Notes: generated from the letters alone by a model not told the origin. DNA of 64,000 bases from Microbacterium sp. (GCF_017305435.1 NZ_JAFKIP010000002.1:372001-436000), one strand, 5' to 3'. Positions 30,766 to 39,775 are shown, numbered from the stretch's first letter. Program-made: numbers and translations.

Positions 30766-31453
30766 CGCGGTGTCCCGCATGACCCTGGATACGGCCGAGC
30801 CGACCCCGGCCCTGTCGGCGACCGGCAAGCCGCTCACCAAGCGCGGCGAGGCGACGAGGCGCAAGCTCCTCGAAGCCGCCGAGGAGGTCTTCGCGAGCCT
30901 CGGGTACCACGAGGCATCCATCGTGAAGATCACGGAGCGCGCGGGGATCGGCCTCGGAACGTTCTACCTGTACTTCGACAGCAAGCAGCAGATCTTCGAA
31001 GAGCTCGTGGTCGACCTCAACCGACGGGTGCGCCACTCGATGAGTGAGGCGATGGCGGGTGCGTCGGGCCGCATCGAGGCCGAGCGTGCCGGTTTCGAGG
31101 GCTTCTTCCGCTTCACGGCCGCGCACCCCGCGCTGTACCGCGTCGTCCGTGAGGCGGAGTTCGTCTCGCCCGAGATGCTGCGCCTGCACTACACGCGCAT
31201 CGTGGACGGGTACGAGGCGGGCCTGCGCGCGGCGCAGCGAGACGGGGATGTCGACGAGGCGCTCGATCCCGAAGTCACCGCGTGGGCCCTCATGGGTGCG
31301 GGTGAGCTCATCGGCATGCGCTACCTCCTCTGGGAGCGCGACGAGCACGACAACCCGCCGAATGCCATGCCCGACGCGGTCATCGACCACATGACGAGAT
31401 TCATCCGCAATGCGCTCGAACCGCGCCGCACCCCGGGAGGTTCCCATGACTGA
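30758..31453 (+). CDS. TetR-family regulator of the transporter operon
   Basis: The 231-residue protein starts 8 bases before the end of the ligase gene. The TetR helix-turn-helix spans about residues 28-75 (RRKLLEAAEEVFASLGYHEASIVKITERAGIGLGTFYLYF in pieces). The C-terminal half is a ligand-binding all-helix domain with a TetR_C_33-like tail. It is co-transcribed with the transporter and SDR genes. Self-control at the palindrome near 24354 is plausible but not shown. Confidence 0.87.
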   Translation: MNDAVSRMTLDTAEPTPALSATGKPLTKRGEATRRKLLEAAEEVFASLGYHEASIVKITERAGIGLGTFYLYFDSKQQIFEELVVDLNRRVRHSMSEAMAGASGRIEAERAGFEGFFRFTAAHPALYRVVREAEFVSPEMLRLHYTRIVDGYEAGLRAAQRDGDVDEALDPEVTAWALMGAGELIGMRYLLWERDEHDNPPNAMPDAVIDHMTRFIRNALEPRRTPGGSHD

Positions 31454-32198
31454 GCAGGACCTGGCAGGCCATCGCGCTCTCGTGACGGGCGGCGCGAGCG
31501 GGATCGGCCTCGCCTGCGCGCACGAGTTCGCCGCGCGCGGCGCGCATGTGATCGTCGCCGATTTCAACAGGGATGCCGCGCATGCGGTGGCCACGGAACT
31601 CGGCGGCCAGGCGTGGGTGGTCGACCTCTCCGACACCGCTGCGCAGGAGGATCTCTCGCTCGACGTCGACATCCTCGTCAACAACGCCGGCATCCAGACC
31701 GTCGCGCCGATCGAGGAGTTCGACCCGGAGCGGTGGCGCTTCATGCACCGGCTCATGGTCGAGTCGCCGTTCCTCCTCATCCGCGCCGTTCTCCCCGGCA
31801 TGTACGAGCGCGGCTGGGGGCGGATCATCAACATCTCGAGCGCCCACGGACTGCGGGCGAGCGCGTTCAAATCCGCCTACGTGTCGGCGAAGCACGCGCT
31901 CGAGGGGCTGTCGAAGGTGACGGCGCTCGAGGGCGGTCCGCACGGCGTCACGAGCAACTGCATCAACCCGGCCTACGTGCGCACCCCCCTCGTGGAGAAG
32001 CAGATCGCGGATCAGGCGAAGGTGCACGGCATCCCGGAGAGCGACGTCGTCACGGAGATCATGCTCACGGAAGGGGTCGTCAAACGCCTCGTCGAGGCCG
32101 ACGAGGTCGCCTCGCTCGCGGGGTGGCTCGCGTCGCACAAGGCAGGCATGGTCACGGGCGCGAGCTATACGATCGACGGCGGCTGGACCGCCCGATGA
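31446..32198 (+). CDS. bdhA: 3-hydroxybutyrate dehydrogenase-type SDR
   Basis: The 250-residue short-chain dehydrogenase has TGGASGIG (14-21) for NAD binding, NNAG (79-82), the catalytic Ser in NISS (129-132) and Tyr145-x-x-x-Lys149 (AYVSAKHA). The run GLRASAFKSAYVSAKHALEG and the TSNCINPAYVRTPLVEKQI segment are diagnostic of 3-hydroxybutyrate dehydrogenases. GGAGG at 31437-31441 precedes the ATG, which overlaps the TetR stop. It converts (R)-3-hydroxybutyrate to acetoacetate. The downstream CoA-transferase and thiolase use exactly that product. Confidence 0.85.
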   Translation: MTEQDLAGHRALVTGGASGIGLACAHEFAARGAHVIVADFNRDAAHAVATELGGQAWVVDLSDTAAQEDLSLDVDILVNNAGIQTVAPIEEFDPERWRFMHRLMVESPFLLIRAVLPGMYERGWGRIINISSAHGLRASAFKSAYVSAKHALEGLSKVTALEGGPHGVTSNCINPAYVRTPLVEKQIADQAKVHGIPESDVVTEIMLTEGVVKRLVEADEVASLAGWLASHKAGMVTGASYTIDGGWTAR

Positions 32199-33094
32199 CC
32201 CGCGCGGTCCACCGAGTGAACGTCCCGGTCTCCGGGGGCGATCTCGCCGTCGGCGTCTGGGATGCCGAGGACTCCGCCGCGCCGACGATCCTCGCGATCC
32301 ACGGCGTCACGTCGTCGCACCTCGCATGGGAATTCCTCGCCGAGGCGCTGCCGGGTGTGCGGATCGTCGCCCCCGACCTCCGCGGGCGCGGACGCAGCAA
32401 CGATCTCGTGGGCCCGGCCGGCATGGCCGCTCACGCGGCGGACCTGGCTGCCGTCTCGGCCGCGCTGGGCCTCGGGCCGGTCGTCGTGGTCGCGCACTCG
32501 ATGGGCGCGTTCGTCGCGGTCGCGTTCGCGGCGCGGCATCCGGATCTCGTCTCGCGACTCGTGCTCGTCGACGGGGGACTGCCTCTCGGGGCGCCCGCCG
32601 GTCTTGCGCCCGAGCAGCTCGTCGACGCGATCCTCGGGCCCACGGCGGCGCGTTTGAACCTGCGCTTCGCGAGCGACACGGAGTACCTGGACTTCTGGCG
32701 CGCGCACCCGGCGTTCGTCCGCGACTGGACTCCGGAGCTGGAGCGCTACCTCGCCTACGACCTCGTTCCGGCGGGGGAGGAGGGGCTGCGCCCGGCGACG
32801 GCCTACCTCACGACGGTCGAGGACACGATCGACATGAACACGACGAGCACGGTGACGGACGCCCTCGTGGTGCTCGATCGCCCGGCGACGCTCATCACGG
32901 TGCCGCGCGGACTGCAGGACGAGGAGCCGGGGCTCTACCCCGAGGAGCATCTCGCGCGCCTGCTTGCGGCGAATCCGCGGATCGCTCACGACCGCTGGGA
33001 CGGCTTCAACCACTACACCGTCGTGCTGAGCGCGGCCGGCGCTGCGCGTCTCGCCCGCGTCGTCACGCACGAGCTCGCTCTCGCCGGCGTGTGA
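32195..33094 (+). CDS. Alpha/beta hydrolase
   Basis: The 299-residue enzyme has the oxyanion motif IHGVTSSH (35-42), nucleophile elbow AHSMGA with Ser102, and a late His in FNHYT (near 277-280). The start overlaps the SDR stop (ATGA). It ends 3 bases before the convergent IclR gene. In this setting it may hydrolyse a 3-hydroxybutyrate ester or oligomer, or an enol-lactone, to feed the dehydrogenase. The sequence alone does not separate these. Confidence 0.85.
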   Translation: MTRAVHRVNVPVSGGDLAVGVWDAEDSAAPTILAIHGVTSSHLAWEFLAEALPGVRIVAPDLRGRGRSNDLVGPAGMAAHAADLAAVSAALGLGPVVVVAHSMGAFVAVAFAARHPDLVSRLVLVDGGLPLGAPAGLAPEQLVDAILGPTAARLNLRFASDTEYLDFWRAHPAFVRDWTPELERYLAYDLVPAGEEGLRPATAYLTTVEDTIDMNTTSTVTDALVVLDRPATLITVPRGLQDEEPGLYPEEHLARLLAANPRIAHDRWDGFNHYTVVLSAAGAARLARVVTHELALAGV

Positions 33095-33097
33095 CGC

Positions 33098-33889
33098 TCA
33101 GCGCGCCGAGGCGGCGACGCGGGTCGAGAGCTGGTGCGCGTGCGCGAGGAGCGTGCGCCCGAGCTCGGGGATGCGCTCCGGCGTGAACCGGAACTCGACC
33201 CCCGTGAGGCTCAGCGCCCACTGCGGGTGGCCCGACGCCGTGAACACCGCCGCGCCGAGCCCGAAGCTGCCCGAGACGATCAGACCCGGGTTCAAGGCGA
33301 AGCCGCGGGCGTGCGTCTCGCGCAGTCGCGCACGCAGGCGCGGCTCCGCATGGGCGCCGCCGAAGCGCTCGGGGAGTTCCGGGTGGCGTTCGAAGTAGGC
33401 GTCCACATCGTGGGGAGGCAGGAACGAGAGGATCGCGAGCCCCGCCGATGCGACGCCGAGCGGGAACCTCGTGCCCTCGGAGAGCACGAACGAGCGGATC
33501 GGGAACGCGCCGTCCTCGCGCATGAGGCACACCGTCTCGTCGCCGCGCCTCACCGACAGGAACGCGCTCTCCTCCGTGCGCACGGCGAGCGAGCGCACGA
33601 TGTCGCGGGCGATCGCGGTGATGTCGTAGCGAGATGCCGCGACGGTCCCCATGAGGTACAGCTCGGGCCCCGGCATCCACCGACCTGTGCGCTCGTCCTG
33701 GTCGACGAGGCCTTCGTGGTGGAGCGCCGTCAGAAGGCGGTGGGTCGTCGGCCGGGTGAGGCCCGCGCGTCGCGCGAGGTCCGCCACGGTCGAGCCGGTG
33801 TCACCGGCGCCGGTGACCAGACGCAGGAGCGCGGCGGCGCGCGCGATCGCCTGCGCGCCGGGGACGCTCGAAGCGGACGCAGTGTCCAT
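33098..33889 (-). CDS. IclR-family regulator
   Basis: The 263-residue protein has an N-terminal winged helix (about 15-75: AIARAAALLRLVTGAGDTGSTVADLARRAGLTRPTTHRLL in parts) and a C-terminal IclR ligand domain with the GDETVCLMRE and RFPLGVASAGLAILSFL segments. The ATG at 33889 is used because the upstream frame lacks domain sequence and the IR at 33883-33899 surrounds it. It diverges from the CoA-transferase/thiolase operon, the usual target of this kind of IclR. Expression of the operon is probably under its control. Confidence 0.88.
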   Translation of the reverse strand: MDTASASSVPGAQAIARAAALLRLVTGAGDTGSTVADLARRAGLTRPTTHRLLTALHHEGLVDQDERTGRWMPGPELYLMGTVAASRYDITAIARDIVRSLAVRTEESAFLSVRRGDETVCLMREDGAFPIRSFVLSEGTRFPLGVASAGLAILSFLPPHDVDAYFERHPELPERFGGAHAEPRLRARLRETHARGFALNPGLIVSGSFGLGAAVFTASGHPQWALSLTGVEFRFTPERIPELGRTLLAHAHQLSTRVAASAR

Positions 33890-33935
33890 GATGTGGACAT
33901 TAGGGGATCGAGCGCCCACATCGCAAACAGCGATG
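33883..33935. promoter_or_regulatory. Two 17-bp palindromes between iclR and the CoA-transferase operon
   Basis: TGTCCA-TGATG-TGGACA at 33883-33899 covers the iclR start codon. CATCGC-AAACA-GCGATG at 33919-33935 lies nearer the operon. Both have the same 6-5-6 geometry and perfect arms but different sequence. The first looks like an IclR-type operator. The second could bind the same or another dimeric regulator. Confidence 0.62.
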
Positions 33936-33993
33936 CGCCGGCGTGGTGATCGAGAGCGCACGATGGAACCACACGGATGACGAAGGAGTTCAC

Positions 33994-34794
33994 GTGATCG
34001 ACAAGACGTATGCCTCGGCGGCAGAGGCCGTCGCAGACATCCCCGACGGCGCCTCACTCGCCGTCGGCGGCTTCGGGCTGTCGGGCAACCCGATCGCCCT
34101 CATCGAGGCGCTGCTCGCGCAGGGGACGAGCGACCTCAGCATCGTCAGCAACAACTGCGGCGTCGACGACTGGGGTCTCGGGGTGCTGCTGAACGCGAAG
34201 CGAATCCGCAAGATGACCTCCTCGTACGTCGGCGAGAACAAGGAGTTCGAGCGGCAGTTCCTCTCCGGTGAGCTCGAGCTCGAACTCACCCCGCAGGGCA
34301 CCCTCGCCGAGAAGCTCCGAGCCGGCGGCGCCGGCATCGCGGCGTTCTACACCCAGACGGGCGTCGGCACGCAGGTCGCCGAGGGCGGTCTGCCGCGCAA
34401 GTACGACGGACGGGGCGGCATCGCCGTGGCATCCCCGCAGAAGGACGTCCGCGTGTTCGCCCCGGACGGCACCGAACGCGATTACGTCCTCGAAGAGGCG
34501 ATCGTCACCGACTACGCCCTCGTGCACGCGGCGAAGGGCGACGTGCACGGCAACCTCGTCTTCAATAAGGCGGCGCGGAACTTCAACCCGCTCGCCGCGA
34601 TGGCCGGCACCGTCTGCATCGCGCAGGTCGAGGAGCTCGTCCCGGCGGGGGAGCTCGACCCCGACAGCATCCACCTGCCGGGCATCTACGTGCACCGCAT
34701 CGTCGAGGTCGGCCCCGACATCGAGAAGCGCATCGAGCGCCGCACCGTCTCCGTCGCCGATGCCCTCAGCCGCCCCGTCCCGGAAGGAGCCTGA
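33994..34794 (+). CDS. scoA: 3-oxoacid CoA-transferase subunit A
   Basis: The 266-residue protein starts at a GTG with AAGGAG 5 bases upstream. The family signature [17 protein letters not shown] (about 26-42) and [16 protein letters not shown] (50-65) are present. The [40 protein letters not shown] stretch (split) matches succinyl-CoA:3-oxoacid transferases more than the 3-oxoadipate (PcaI) type. With subunit B it moves CoA from succinyl-CoA to acetoacetate. It is the first gene of the operon with subunit B and thiolase. Confidence 0.87.
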   Translation: MIDKTYASAAEAVADIPDGASLAVGGFGLSGNPIALIEALLAQGTSDLSIVSNNCGVDDWGLGVLLNAKRIRKMTSSYVGENKEFERQFLSGELELELTPQGTLAEKLRAGGAGIAAFYTQTGVGTQVAEGGLPRKYDGRGGIAVASPQKDVRVFAPDGTERDYVLEEAIVTDYALVHAAKGDVHGNLVFNKAARNFNPLAAMAGTVCIAQVEELVPAGELDPDSIHLPGIYVHRIVEVGPDIEKRIERRTVSVADALSRPVPEGA

Positions 34795-34795
34795 C

Positions 34796-35449
34796 ATGGC
34801 ACTCACCCGCAACGAGATGGCCGCCCGCGCGGCCGCGGAGCTGTCCGACGGCTCCTACGTCAACCTCGGCATCGGCCTGCCCACGCTCGTCCCGAACTAC
34901 GTCCCGGACGGCGTCACGGTCGTGCTGCAGTCGGAGAACGGCATCCTCGGCGTCGGCCCGTATCCGACGGAGGAGCACGTCGACCCCGACCTCATCAACG
35001 CCGGGAAGGAGACCGTCACCGTCCTCCCGGGCTCGGCCTTCTTCGACTCGGCGACGAGCTTCGGGATGATCCGCGGCGGCAAGATCGACGCAGCCATCCT
35101 CGGAGCGATGCAGGTCTCGGCGTCGGGGGACCTCGCGAACTGGATGATCCCCGGCAAGATGGTCAAGGGGCCCGGCGGTGCGATGGACCTCGTCCACGGC
35201 GCGGGTCAGGTCATCGTCCTCATGGAACACACCGCGCGGGACGGCTCGGCGAAGATCGTCGAAGAGTGCTCGCTCCCGCTGACGGGGCGCGGCGTCGTCG
35301 ACCGCATCATCACCGACCTCGCCGTCATCGACGTGACCGAGGAAGGCCTCGTGCTCGTCGAGACCGCGCCGGGCGTCACGGTCGACGAGGTCGTCGCGGC
35401 GACCGAGCCCGCGCTCATCATCTCGGAATCGCTGAAGGAGATCGCATGA
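34796..35449 (+). CDS. scoB: 3-oxoacid CoA-transferase subunit B
   Basis: The 217-residue partner has [15 protein letters not shown] (about 22-36) and the catalytic Glu in [13 protein letters not shown] (about 45-57), which carries the CoA intermediate. The [23 protein letters not shown] segment (in parts) is typical of the beta chain. GGAAGGAG precedes the ATG one base after the subunit A stop. Its stop overlaps the thiolase start by four bases. Confidence 0.89.
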   Translation: MALTRNEMAARAAAELSDGSYVNLGIGLPTLVPNYVPDGVTVVLQSENGILGVGPYPTEEHVDPDLINAGKETVTVLPGSAFFDSATSFGMIRGGKIDAAILGAMQVSASGDLANWMIPGKMVKGPGGAMDLVHGAGQVIVLMEHTARDGSAKIVEECSLPLTGRGVVDRIITDLAVIDVTEEGLVLVETAPGVTVDEVVAATEPALIISESLKEIA

Positions 35450-36636
35450 CCACGCACACCGACGACATCGTCATCGTCGCGGCGGCCCGCACACCGCAGG
35501 GGCGTCTCAAAGGCCAGCTGGCGTCGTTCACGGCGCCGCAACTCGGCGGCTTCGCGATCGCCGGGGCGCTCGCGAAGGCCGACATCCCGGCGGATGCCGT
35601 GGACGCGGTCATCATGGGGCAGGTCCTGCCCGCGGGCTCCGGGCAGAATCCGGCTCGTCAGGCCGCTCTCGCGGGCGGGATCGGCTGGGACGTCCCCGCG
35701 TCGTCCGTCAACAAGGTCTGCCTGTCGGGGCTCACGGCGATCATCGACGCGAAGCGCATGATCGCCTCGGGTGACGCCACCGTCGTCGTCGCGGGCGGCA
35801 TGGAGTCGATGACCCGTTCCCCGCACCTGCTCATGGGGTCGCGCGACGGATGGTCCTACGGGTCCGTCGAGGTGCTCGACCACATGGCGTACGACGGACT
35901 GACGGATGCCTACGACAAGGAATCCATGGGCGCCTCCACCGAGCGGCTCAACCCGACCTTCCACGTCACGCGAGAGGGGCAGGATCACGTGGCCGCGCTG
36001 TCGCACCAGCGGGCGGCGGCGGCCCGCGACGGCGGCCTCTTCGATGCCGAGATCGTCACCGTCGAGGTGCCGCAGCGGCGGGGTGAGCCCGTGCAGGTCA
36101 GGGCCGACGAGGGCATCCGGGCGGAGACCACGGACGAGACCCTCGCGGGGCTCCGCCCGGCGTTCGCGAAGGACGGCTCCATCACGGCGGGCAATGCATC
36201 GCAGATCTCCGACGGCGCGGCAGCCGTCGTCCTCACGACGCGTGCGCACGCGGCGGAGGCGGGATGGCCGGTGCTCGCCGTCGTCGGCGCTGCGGGCCAG
36301 GTCGCCGGCCCCGACAACTCTCTGCACGCGCAGCCCGCGCGCGCGATCGCGCAGGCGCTCGGGCGGCAGGGGATCGCGGCATCCGATCTCGATCTCATCG
36401 AGATCAACGAGGCCTTCGGGGCCGTCGTCGCCCACTCGCAGGCCGAGCTCGGTGTCGGCGAGGACGTCGTCAACGTGCACGGCGGCGGCATCGCGCTCGG
36501 GCATCCGATTGGCGCGTCCGGGGCGCGACTGGTCGTCCACGCGGTGCACGAACTCGTACGGCGCGGGTCGGGCACGGCGGCGGTCGGCCTCTGCGGCGGC
36601 GGCGGTCAGGGTGAAGCGCTCATCGTGACGCGCTGA
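35446..36636 (+). CDS. Acetyl-CoA acetyltransferase (thiolase)
   Basis: The 396-residue enzyme has the acyl-carrying Cys92 in NKVCLSGL, the [13 protein letters not shown] segment (about 117-129), the His of [15 protein letters not shown] (about 346-360) and the proton-handling Cys in GLCGGGGQG near the end. It should split acetoacetyl-CoA into two acetyl-CoA, completing the route from 3-hydroxybutyrate. The start overlaps the CoA-transferase stop (ATGA). The length is normal for the family. Confidence 0.9.
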   Translation: MTTHTDDIVIVAAARTPQGRLKGQLASFTAPQLGGFAIAGALAKADIPADAVDAVIMGQVLPAGSGQNPARQAALAGGIGWDVPASSVNKVCLSGLTAIIDAKRMIASGDATVVVAGGMESMTRSPHLLMGSRDGWSYGSVEVLDHMAYDGLTDAYDKESMGASTERLNPTFHVTREGQDHVAALSHQRAAAARDGGLFDAEIVTVEVPQRRGEPVQVRADEGIRAETTDETLAGLRPAFAKDGSITAGNASQISDGAAAVVLTTRAHAAEAGWPVLAVVGAAGQVAGPDNSLHAQPARAIAQALGRQGIAASDLDLIEINEAFGAVVAHSQAELGVGEDVVNVHGGGIALGHPIGASGARLVVHAVHELVRRGSGTAAVGLCGGGGQGEALIVTR

Positions 36637-36677
36637 GTGACGCGTTGATCCTCGAGCCGATCTCCGGGCGCGGCGGC

Positions 36678-36683
36678 TAGGCT
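36678..36683 (+). promoter_or_regulatory. Leaderless-type -10 for the GNAT gene
   Basis: TAGGCT ends 6 bases before the GTG at 36690. There is no ribosome-binding site. Confidence 0.6.
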
Positions 36684-36689
36684 CGACGG

Positions 36690-37130
36690 GTGACCACGAT
36701 CTCGCCGCTGCGCGCGGACGACCGCGCCGAGTGGGCGCCGCTCTGGGCCCAGTACCTGACGTTCTACGAGAGCACGCTCGACGACGCGGTGACCGACGAC
36801 GTCTTCGCGCGTCTCGCCGCCGAGGACGGCCTGTACGGCGCCCTCGCGCGCGACGACGAGGGACGCGCCGTGGGGTTCGTGCACTGGCTGTTCCACCCCT
36901 CCACGTGGTCCACGACCGGCTACTGCTACCTCGAAGACCTCTTCGTCGCCCCCGACGTCCGCGGCGGCGGCGTCGGATCCGCGCTCATCGGCCACGTCCG
37001 TGGCGCCGCCGAGGCGACCGGGGCGGACAAGGTCTACTGGCTGACCCAGTCGGGCAACGCGGCGGCGCGGCGCCTCTATGATTCCCTCGCGACCGACACC
37101 GGTTTCGTGCACTACGAGATGGAGCTGTGA
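36690..37130 (+). CDS. GNAT-family N-acetyltransferase
   Basis: The 146-residue protein begins with a typical GNAT first strand and helix (TISPLRADDRAEWAPLWAQYL). Motif A is present at about residues 82-102 (YLEDLFVAPDVRGGGVGSALI), including the acetyl-CoA-binding RGGGVG loop. The C-terminal region NAAARRLYDSL is motif B. It is probably transcribed leaderless. The next gene, a 39-residue Cys peptide, starts one base after its stop. The substrate is unknown. Confidence 0.88.
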   Translation: MTTISPLRADDRAEWAPLWAQYLTFYESTLDDAVTDDVFARLAAEDGLYGALARDDEGRAVGFVHWLFHPSTWSTTGYCYLEDLFVAPDVRGGGVGSALIGHVRGAAEATGADKVYWLTQSGNAAARRLYDSLATDTGFVHYEMEL

Positions 37131-37131
37131 C

Positions 37132-37251
37132 ATGTGCTACCCCGTGACCTGCCAGACCTGCGGCAAGACCACCTGGGCCGGCTGCGGCGAGCACGTCGAT
37201 GCCGCGCTCGAGGGCGTCGCGGCCGCCGACCGCTGCAGCTGCCCGCGCTGA
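37132..37251 (+). CDS. 39-residue Cys-rich mini-protein (MCYPV type)
   Basis: The peptide has six Cys (2, 7, 10, 18, 35, 37) and the pattern MCYPVTCQTCGKTTWAGCG with a His at 21. A similar short protein occurs in many actinobacteria. The CxxCGKxTWxGCG core looks like a metal-binding knuckle. GGAG in the end of the GNAT gene lies 9 bases before the ATG, so the two are probably co-translated. Function is unknown. Confidence 0.75.
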   Translation: MCYPVTCQTCGKTTWAGCGEHVDAALEGVAAADRCSCPR

Positions 37252-37254
37252 TCG

Positions 37255-37509
37255 TCAGCGCTCGAGGCGCTTCTTGAGGAGCTTCTCTTCGCTGCCGTGG
37301 ACGGGGGAGTCCGTCGCGATCAGGCGACCACGTGTCGCGCGATACGTGTCGATGATCGTGCCGATCGACAGCGCCAGCGTGATGCCCCAGCTGATCCACG
37401 CGAGGGCCTGACGCCACGTGAACGGCACGTCGCCGCGCACGCCGCGCAGGAGCGCCATCCCGCTCGTCACGGCGGAGATGATCCCGGTTCCGAACAGGTA
37501 CTTGCGCAT
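37255..37509 (-). CDS. 84-residue membrane protein, function unknown
   Basis: The gene runs back from an ATG 6 bases after TAACGT on the minus strand. Two hydrophobic segments (about 6-21 and 36-54) suggest a small two-span membrane protein with a basic C-terminus ending in EEKLLKKRLER. It converges with the Cys mini-protein (3 bases between stops) and diverges from otsA, sharing the promoter region. No family was recognised. Confidence 0.72.
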   Translation of the reverse strand: MRKYLFGTGIISAVTSGMALLRGVRGDVPFTWRQALAWISWGITLALSIGTIIDTYRATRGRLIATDSPVHGSEEKLLKKRLER

Positions 37510-37515
37510 GGGTCC

Positions 37516-37525
37516 ACGTTAGCCT
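37516..37525. promoter_or_regulatory. Overlapping divergent -10 boxes (membrane protein and otsA)
   Basis: On the minus strand TAACGT (37516-37521) lies 6 bases from the ATG at 37509. On the plus strand TAGCCT (37520-37525) lies 27 bases before the otsA ATG, leaving room for GAGAGGAG. The two hexamers share two bases, so polymerase cannot use both at once. Confidence 0.6.
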
Positions 37526-37552
37526 GGAAAGAACCCCGCCGAGAGGAGCGTC

Positions 37553-38974
37553 ATGAGCGCCCACACCGACCGCGCAGGGGCGAAGGCTGATGTCGTCGTC
37601 GTCTCCAACCGGCTTCCCGTCGATCGATCCGATCCGGAAGACGAGTGGAGGCGCTCGCCCGGGGGCCTCGTCGCGGCCCTGGAGCCGGTGCTGCAATCGA
37701 CCGGCGGCGCGTGGGTGGGCTGGCCCGGGCAGCCGGATGCCGAGGTCGCGCCCTTCCGCTTCGACGGGATGGAGCTCGTGCCGGTCGCACTCTCCGCGGA
37801 GGACATCGAGCTCTACTACGAGGGCTTCTCCAACGACACCGTCTGGCCGCTCTATCACGACGTCATCTCCCCGCCGGCATTTCACCGCGAGTGGTGGGAC
37901 GCCTACGTCCGCGTCAACGAGCGGTTCGCGCGCGCCGCGGCGTCCGTCGCCGCGCCGGATGCGACGGTCTGGGTGCAGGACTATCAACTGCAGCTCGTCC
38001 CGCAGCTCCTGCGCGAGCTGCGCCCCGATGTGGTGATCGGCTACTTCCACCACATTCCGTTCCCCGCATACGGCATCTACGCGCAGCTGCCGTGGCGCCG
38101 CCAGGTGCTCTCGGGGCTGCTCGGCGCCGACGTCATCGGTTTCCAGCGCGTCGCGGACGCCGGCAACTTCGCCCGTGCCGTCCGCCGCCAGCTCGGCTAC
38201 GAGACGAAGGCGGGGGCCATCCGCGTCCCGACGGAGGACGGGGGAGTGCGCACAGCCGTTGCGAAGGCGTATCCCATCTCGATCGACGCGGCCGCGTACG
38301 ACGAGCTCGCCCGCCGTCCCGACGTGCAGGCGCGCGCACGGGAGATCCGCGCGAGCCTCGGCGACCCCGCGACCGTCCTCTTCGGCGTCGATCGGCTGGA
38401 CTACACGAAGGGCATCGGCCACCGCCTCAAGGCCTACGGCGAGCTCCTCGCCGACGACCGGCTCGACGTCGAGGACGTCACCCTCGTCCAGGTCGCGAGC
38501 CCGAGCCGTGAACGCGTCGCCGCGTACATGCAGCTGCGCGACGAGATCGAGCTGACGGTCGGCCGCATCAACGGCGACCACGACACCGTCGGGCACACCG
38601 CGATCAGGTACCTCCACCATTCCTACCCGCGCGAGGAGATGGTGGCGCTGTATCTCGCCGCCGACGTCATGCTCGTGACGGCGCTGCGCGACGGGATGAA
38701 CCTCGTGGCGAAGGAGTACGTCGCGAGTCGCGTCGACGGACGGGGCGTTCTCGTGCTCAGCGAGTTCACGGGAGCGGCGGACGAACTGACCCAGGCGATC
38801 CGCGTGAACCCGCACGACATCGAGGGTCTGAAGGACGCGATCATGACCGCGATCGAGATGCCCGAGGACGAGCAGCGGAGACGTATGCGGGCACTGCGGC
38901 GGCGGGTGCGCGACCACGACGTCGCCGACTGGTCCCGCTCATTCCTGGGCGATCTCGACAGCGTCACCCGATGA
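37553..38974 (+). CDS. otsA: Trehalose-6-phosphate synthase
   Basis: The 473-residue GT20 enzyme joins UDP-glucose and glucose-6-phosphate. Motifs are VVVVSNRLPVDR (10-21), WVQDYQLQLVPQLL (about 141-154), YFHHIPFP (about 164-171), GVDRLDYTKGI (about 278-288), and REEMVALYLAADVMLVTALRDGMNLVAKEY (about 361-390, split). GAGAGGAG precedes the ATG. The stop overlaps the otsB start (ATGA). It makes the osmoprotectant trehalose with OtsB. Confidence 0.93.
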   Translation: MSAHTDRAGAKADVVVVSNRLPVDRSDPEDEWRRSPGGLVAALEPVLQSTGGAWVGWPGQPDAEVAPFRFDGMELVPVALSAEDIELYYEGFSNDTVWPLYHDVISPPAFHREWWDAYVRVNERFARAAASVAAPDATVWVQDYQLQLVPQLLRELRPDVVIGYFHHIPFPAYGIYAQLPWRRQVLSGLLGADVIGFQRVADAGNFARAVRRQLGYETKAGAIRVPTEDGGVRTAVAKAYPISIDAAAYDELARRPDVQARAREIRASLGDPATVLFGVDRLDYTKGIGHRLKAYGELLADDRLDVEDVTLVQVASPSRERVAAYMQLRDEIELTVGRINGDHDTVGHTAIRYLHHSYPREEMVALYLAADVMLVTALRDGMNLVAKEYVASRVDGRGVLVLSEFTGAADELTQAIRVNPHDIEGLKDAIMTAIEMPEDEQRRRMRALRRRVRDHDVADWSRSFLGDLDSVTR

Positions 38975-39775
38975 CGCCCGATGCCGCGGTCGCGACGCTC
39001 GCCGGGACCGAACACCTCCTCGTCGCGCTCGACTTCGACGGCACGCTCTCGCCGCTCGTCGACGAACCGATGGCTGCGCGGATGCTTCCCGAGGCGCGCG
39101 CGGCGCTCGAGGCTCTGACGGCCGCGCCGGCCACCGTCGTCGCGCTCGTCTCGGGCCGGAGCCTCGCCGACCTCCGCGTGATCGCCGAGCACACCGACGA
39201 CTCGACGGTGCGCCTCGCCGGCTCCCACGGCGCCGAGTACTGGACGCCGGAGTCCGACGCTCCTACGACCGCCGACGCGCACCCGGTCCTTCCCGGGCGG
39301 TGCGACCGCGCAGGAGGGTGCCGAACGCGACCGCCTCTCCACGCAGGCACGACAGCTCGTCGCCGATGTCCCGGGCGCACGGGTCGAGCCGAAGGCCTTC
39401 GGATTCGCGGTGCATTCGCGCACCGTCGCCGCGCCCGACCGTCAGGGCATGCACGACCGCGTCGATGCCCTCATGTCCGAGGAAGCTCCGGCGTGGCGCC
39501 GTCGCACGGGGCACCACATCGTCGAGTACGCCTTCCGCGACGTGGGGAAGGATGCCGCCGTGCAGTGGCTGCGGCGGGAGACCGGGGCAACGGCCGTGCT
39601 CTTCGCGGGCGACGACGTCACCGACGAGGATGCGCTCGCGACGCTCGAGCCCGGCGATGTCGGCGTCCGGGTCGGCGCGGGCGACACCGCGGCATCCGTG
39701 CGTGTGGACGGCATCCCACAACTCGCGGAGATGCTTGTGCACCTCGCGCACGAGCGGTCCCGCAGGCGGGAATAG
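38971..39775 (+). pseudogene. otsB: Trehalose-6-phosphate phosphatase, broken by a frameshift
   Basis: Residues 1-105 in the first frame are a HAD phosphatase start (ALDFDGTLSPLVDE, with the DxD nucleophile pair, and VALVSGRSLADL). Sense is lost after about base 39,290. The rest continues in the +1 frame from about 39,300 (FPGGATAQEGAERDRL, then RVEPKAFGFAVHSR, FAGDDVTDEDAL) to a TAG at 39773-39775. One extra base in the interval explains both. It could be a true mutation, a sequencing error, or less likely a programmed shift. If real, OtsB is lost and trehalose-6-phosphate would need another phosphatase. Confidence 0.82.

Noticed and set aside
33994-36636. Protocatechuate branch (pcaI, pcaJ, pcaF with an IclR regulator)
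   Set aside because: The IclR and gene order fit, but the subunit A sequence has the [20 protein letters not shown]-type run of 3-oxoacid transferases, and a 3-hydroxybutyrate dehydrogenase is next door. No ring-cleavage genes are present.
38971-39775. Programmed +1 frameshift in otsB
   Set aside because: No slippery stop or known recoding context at the junction, and recoding is not known for this family. A mutation or sequence error is simpler.
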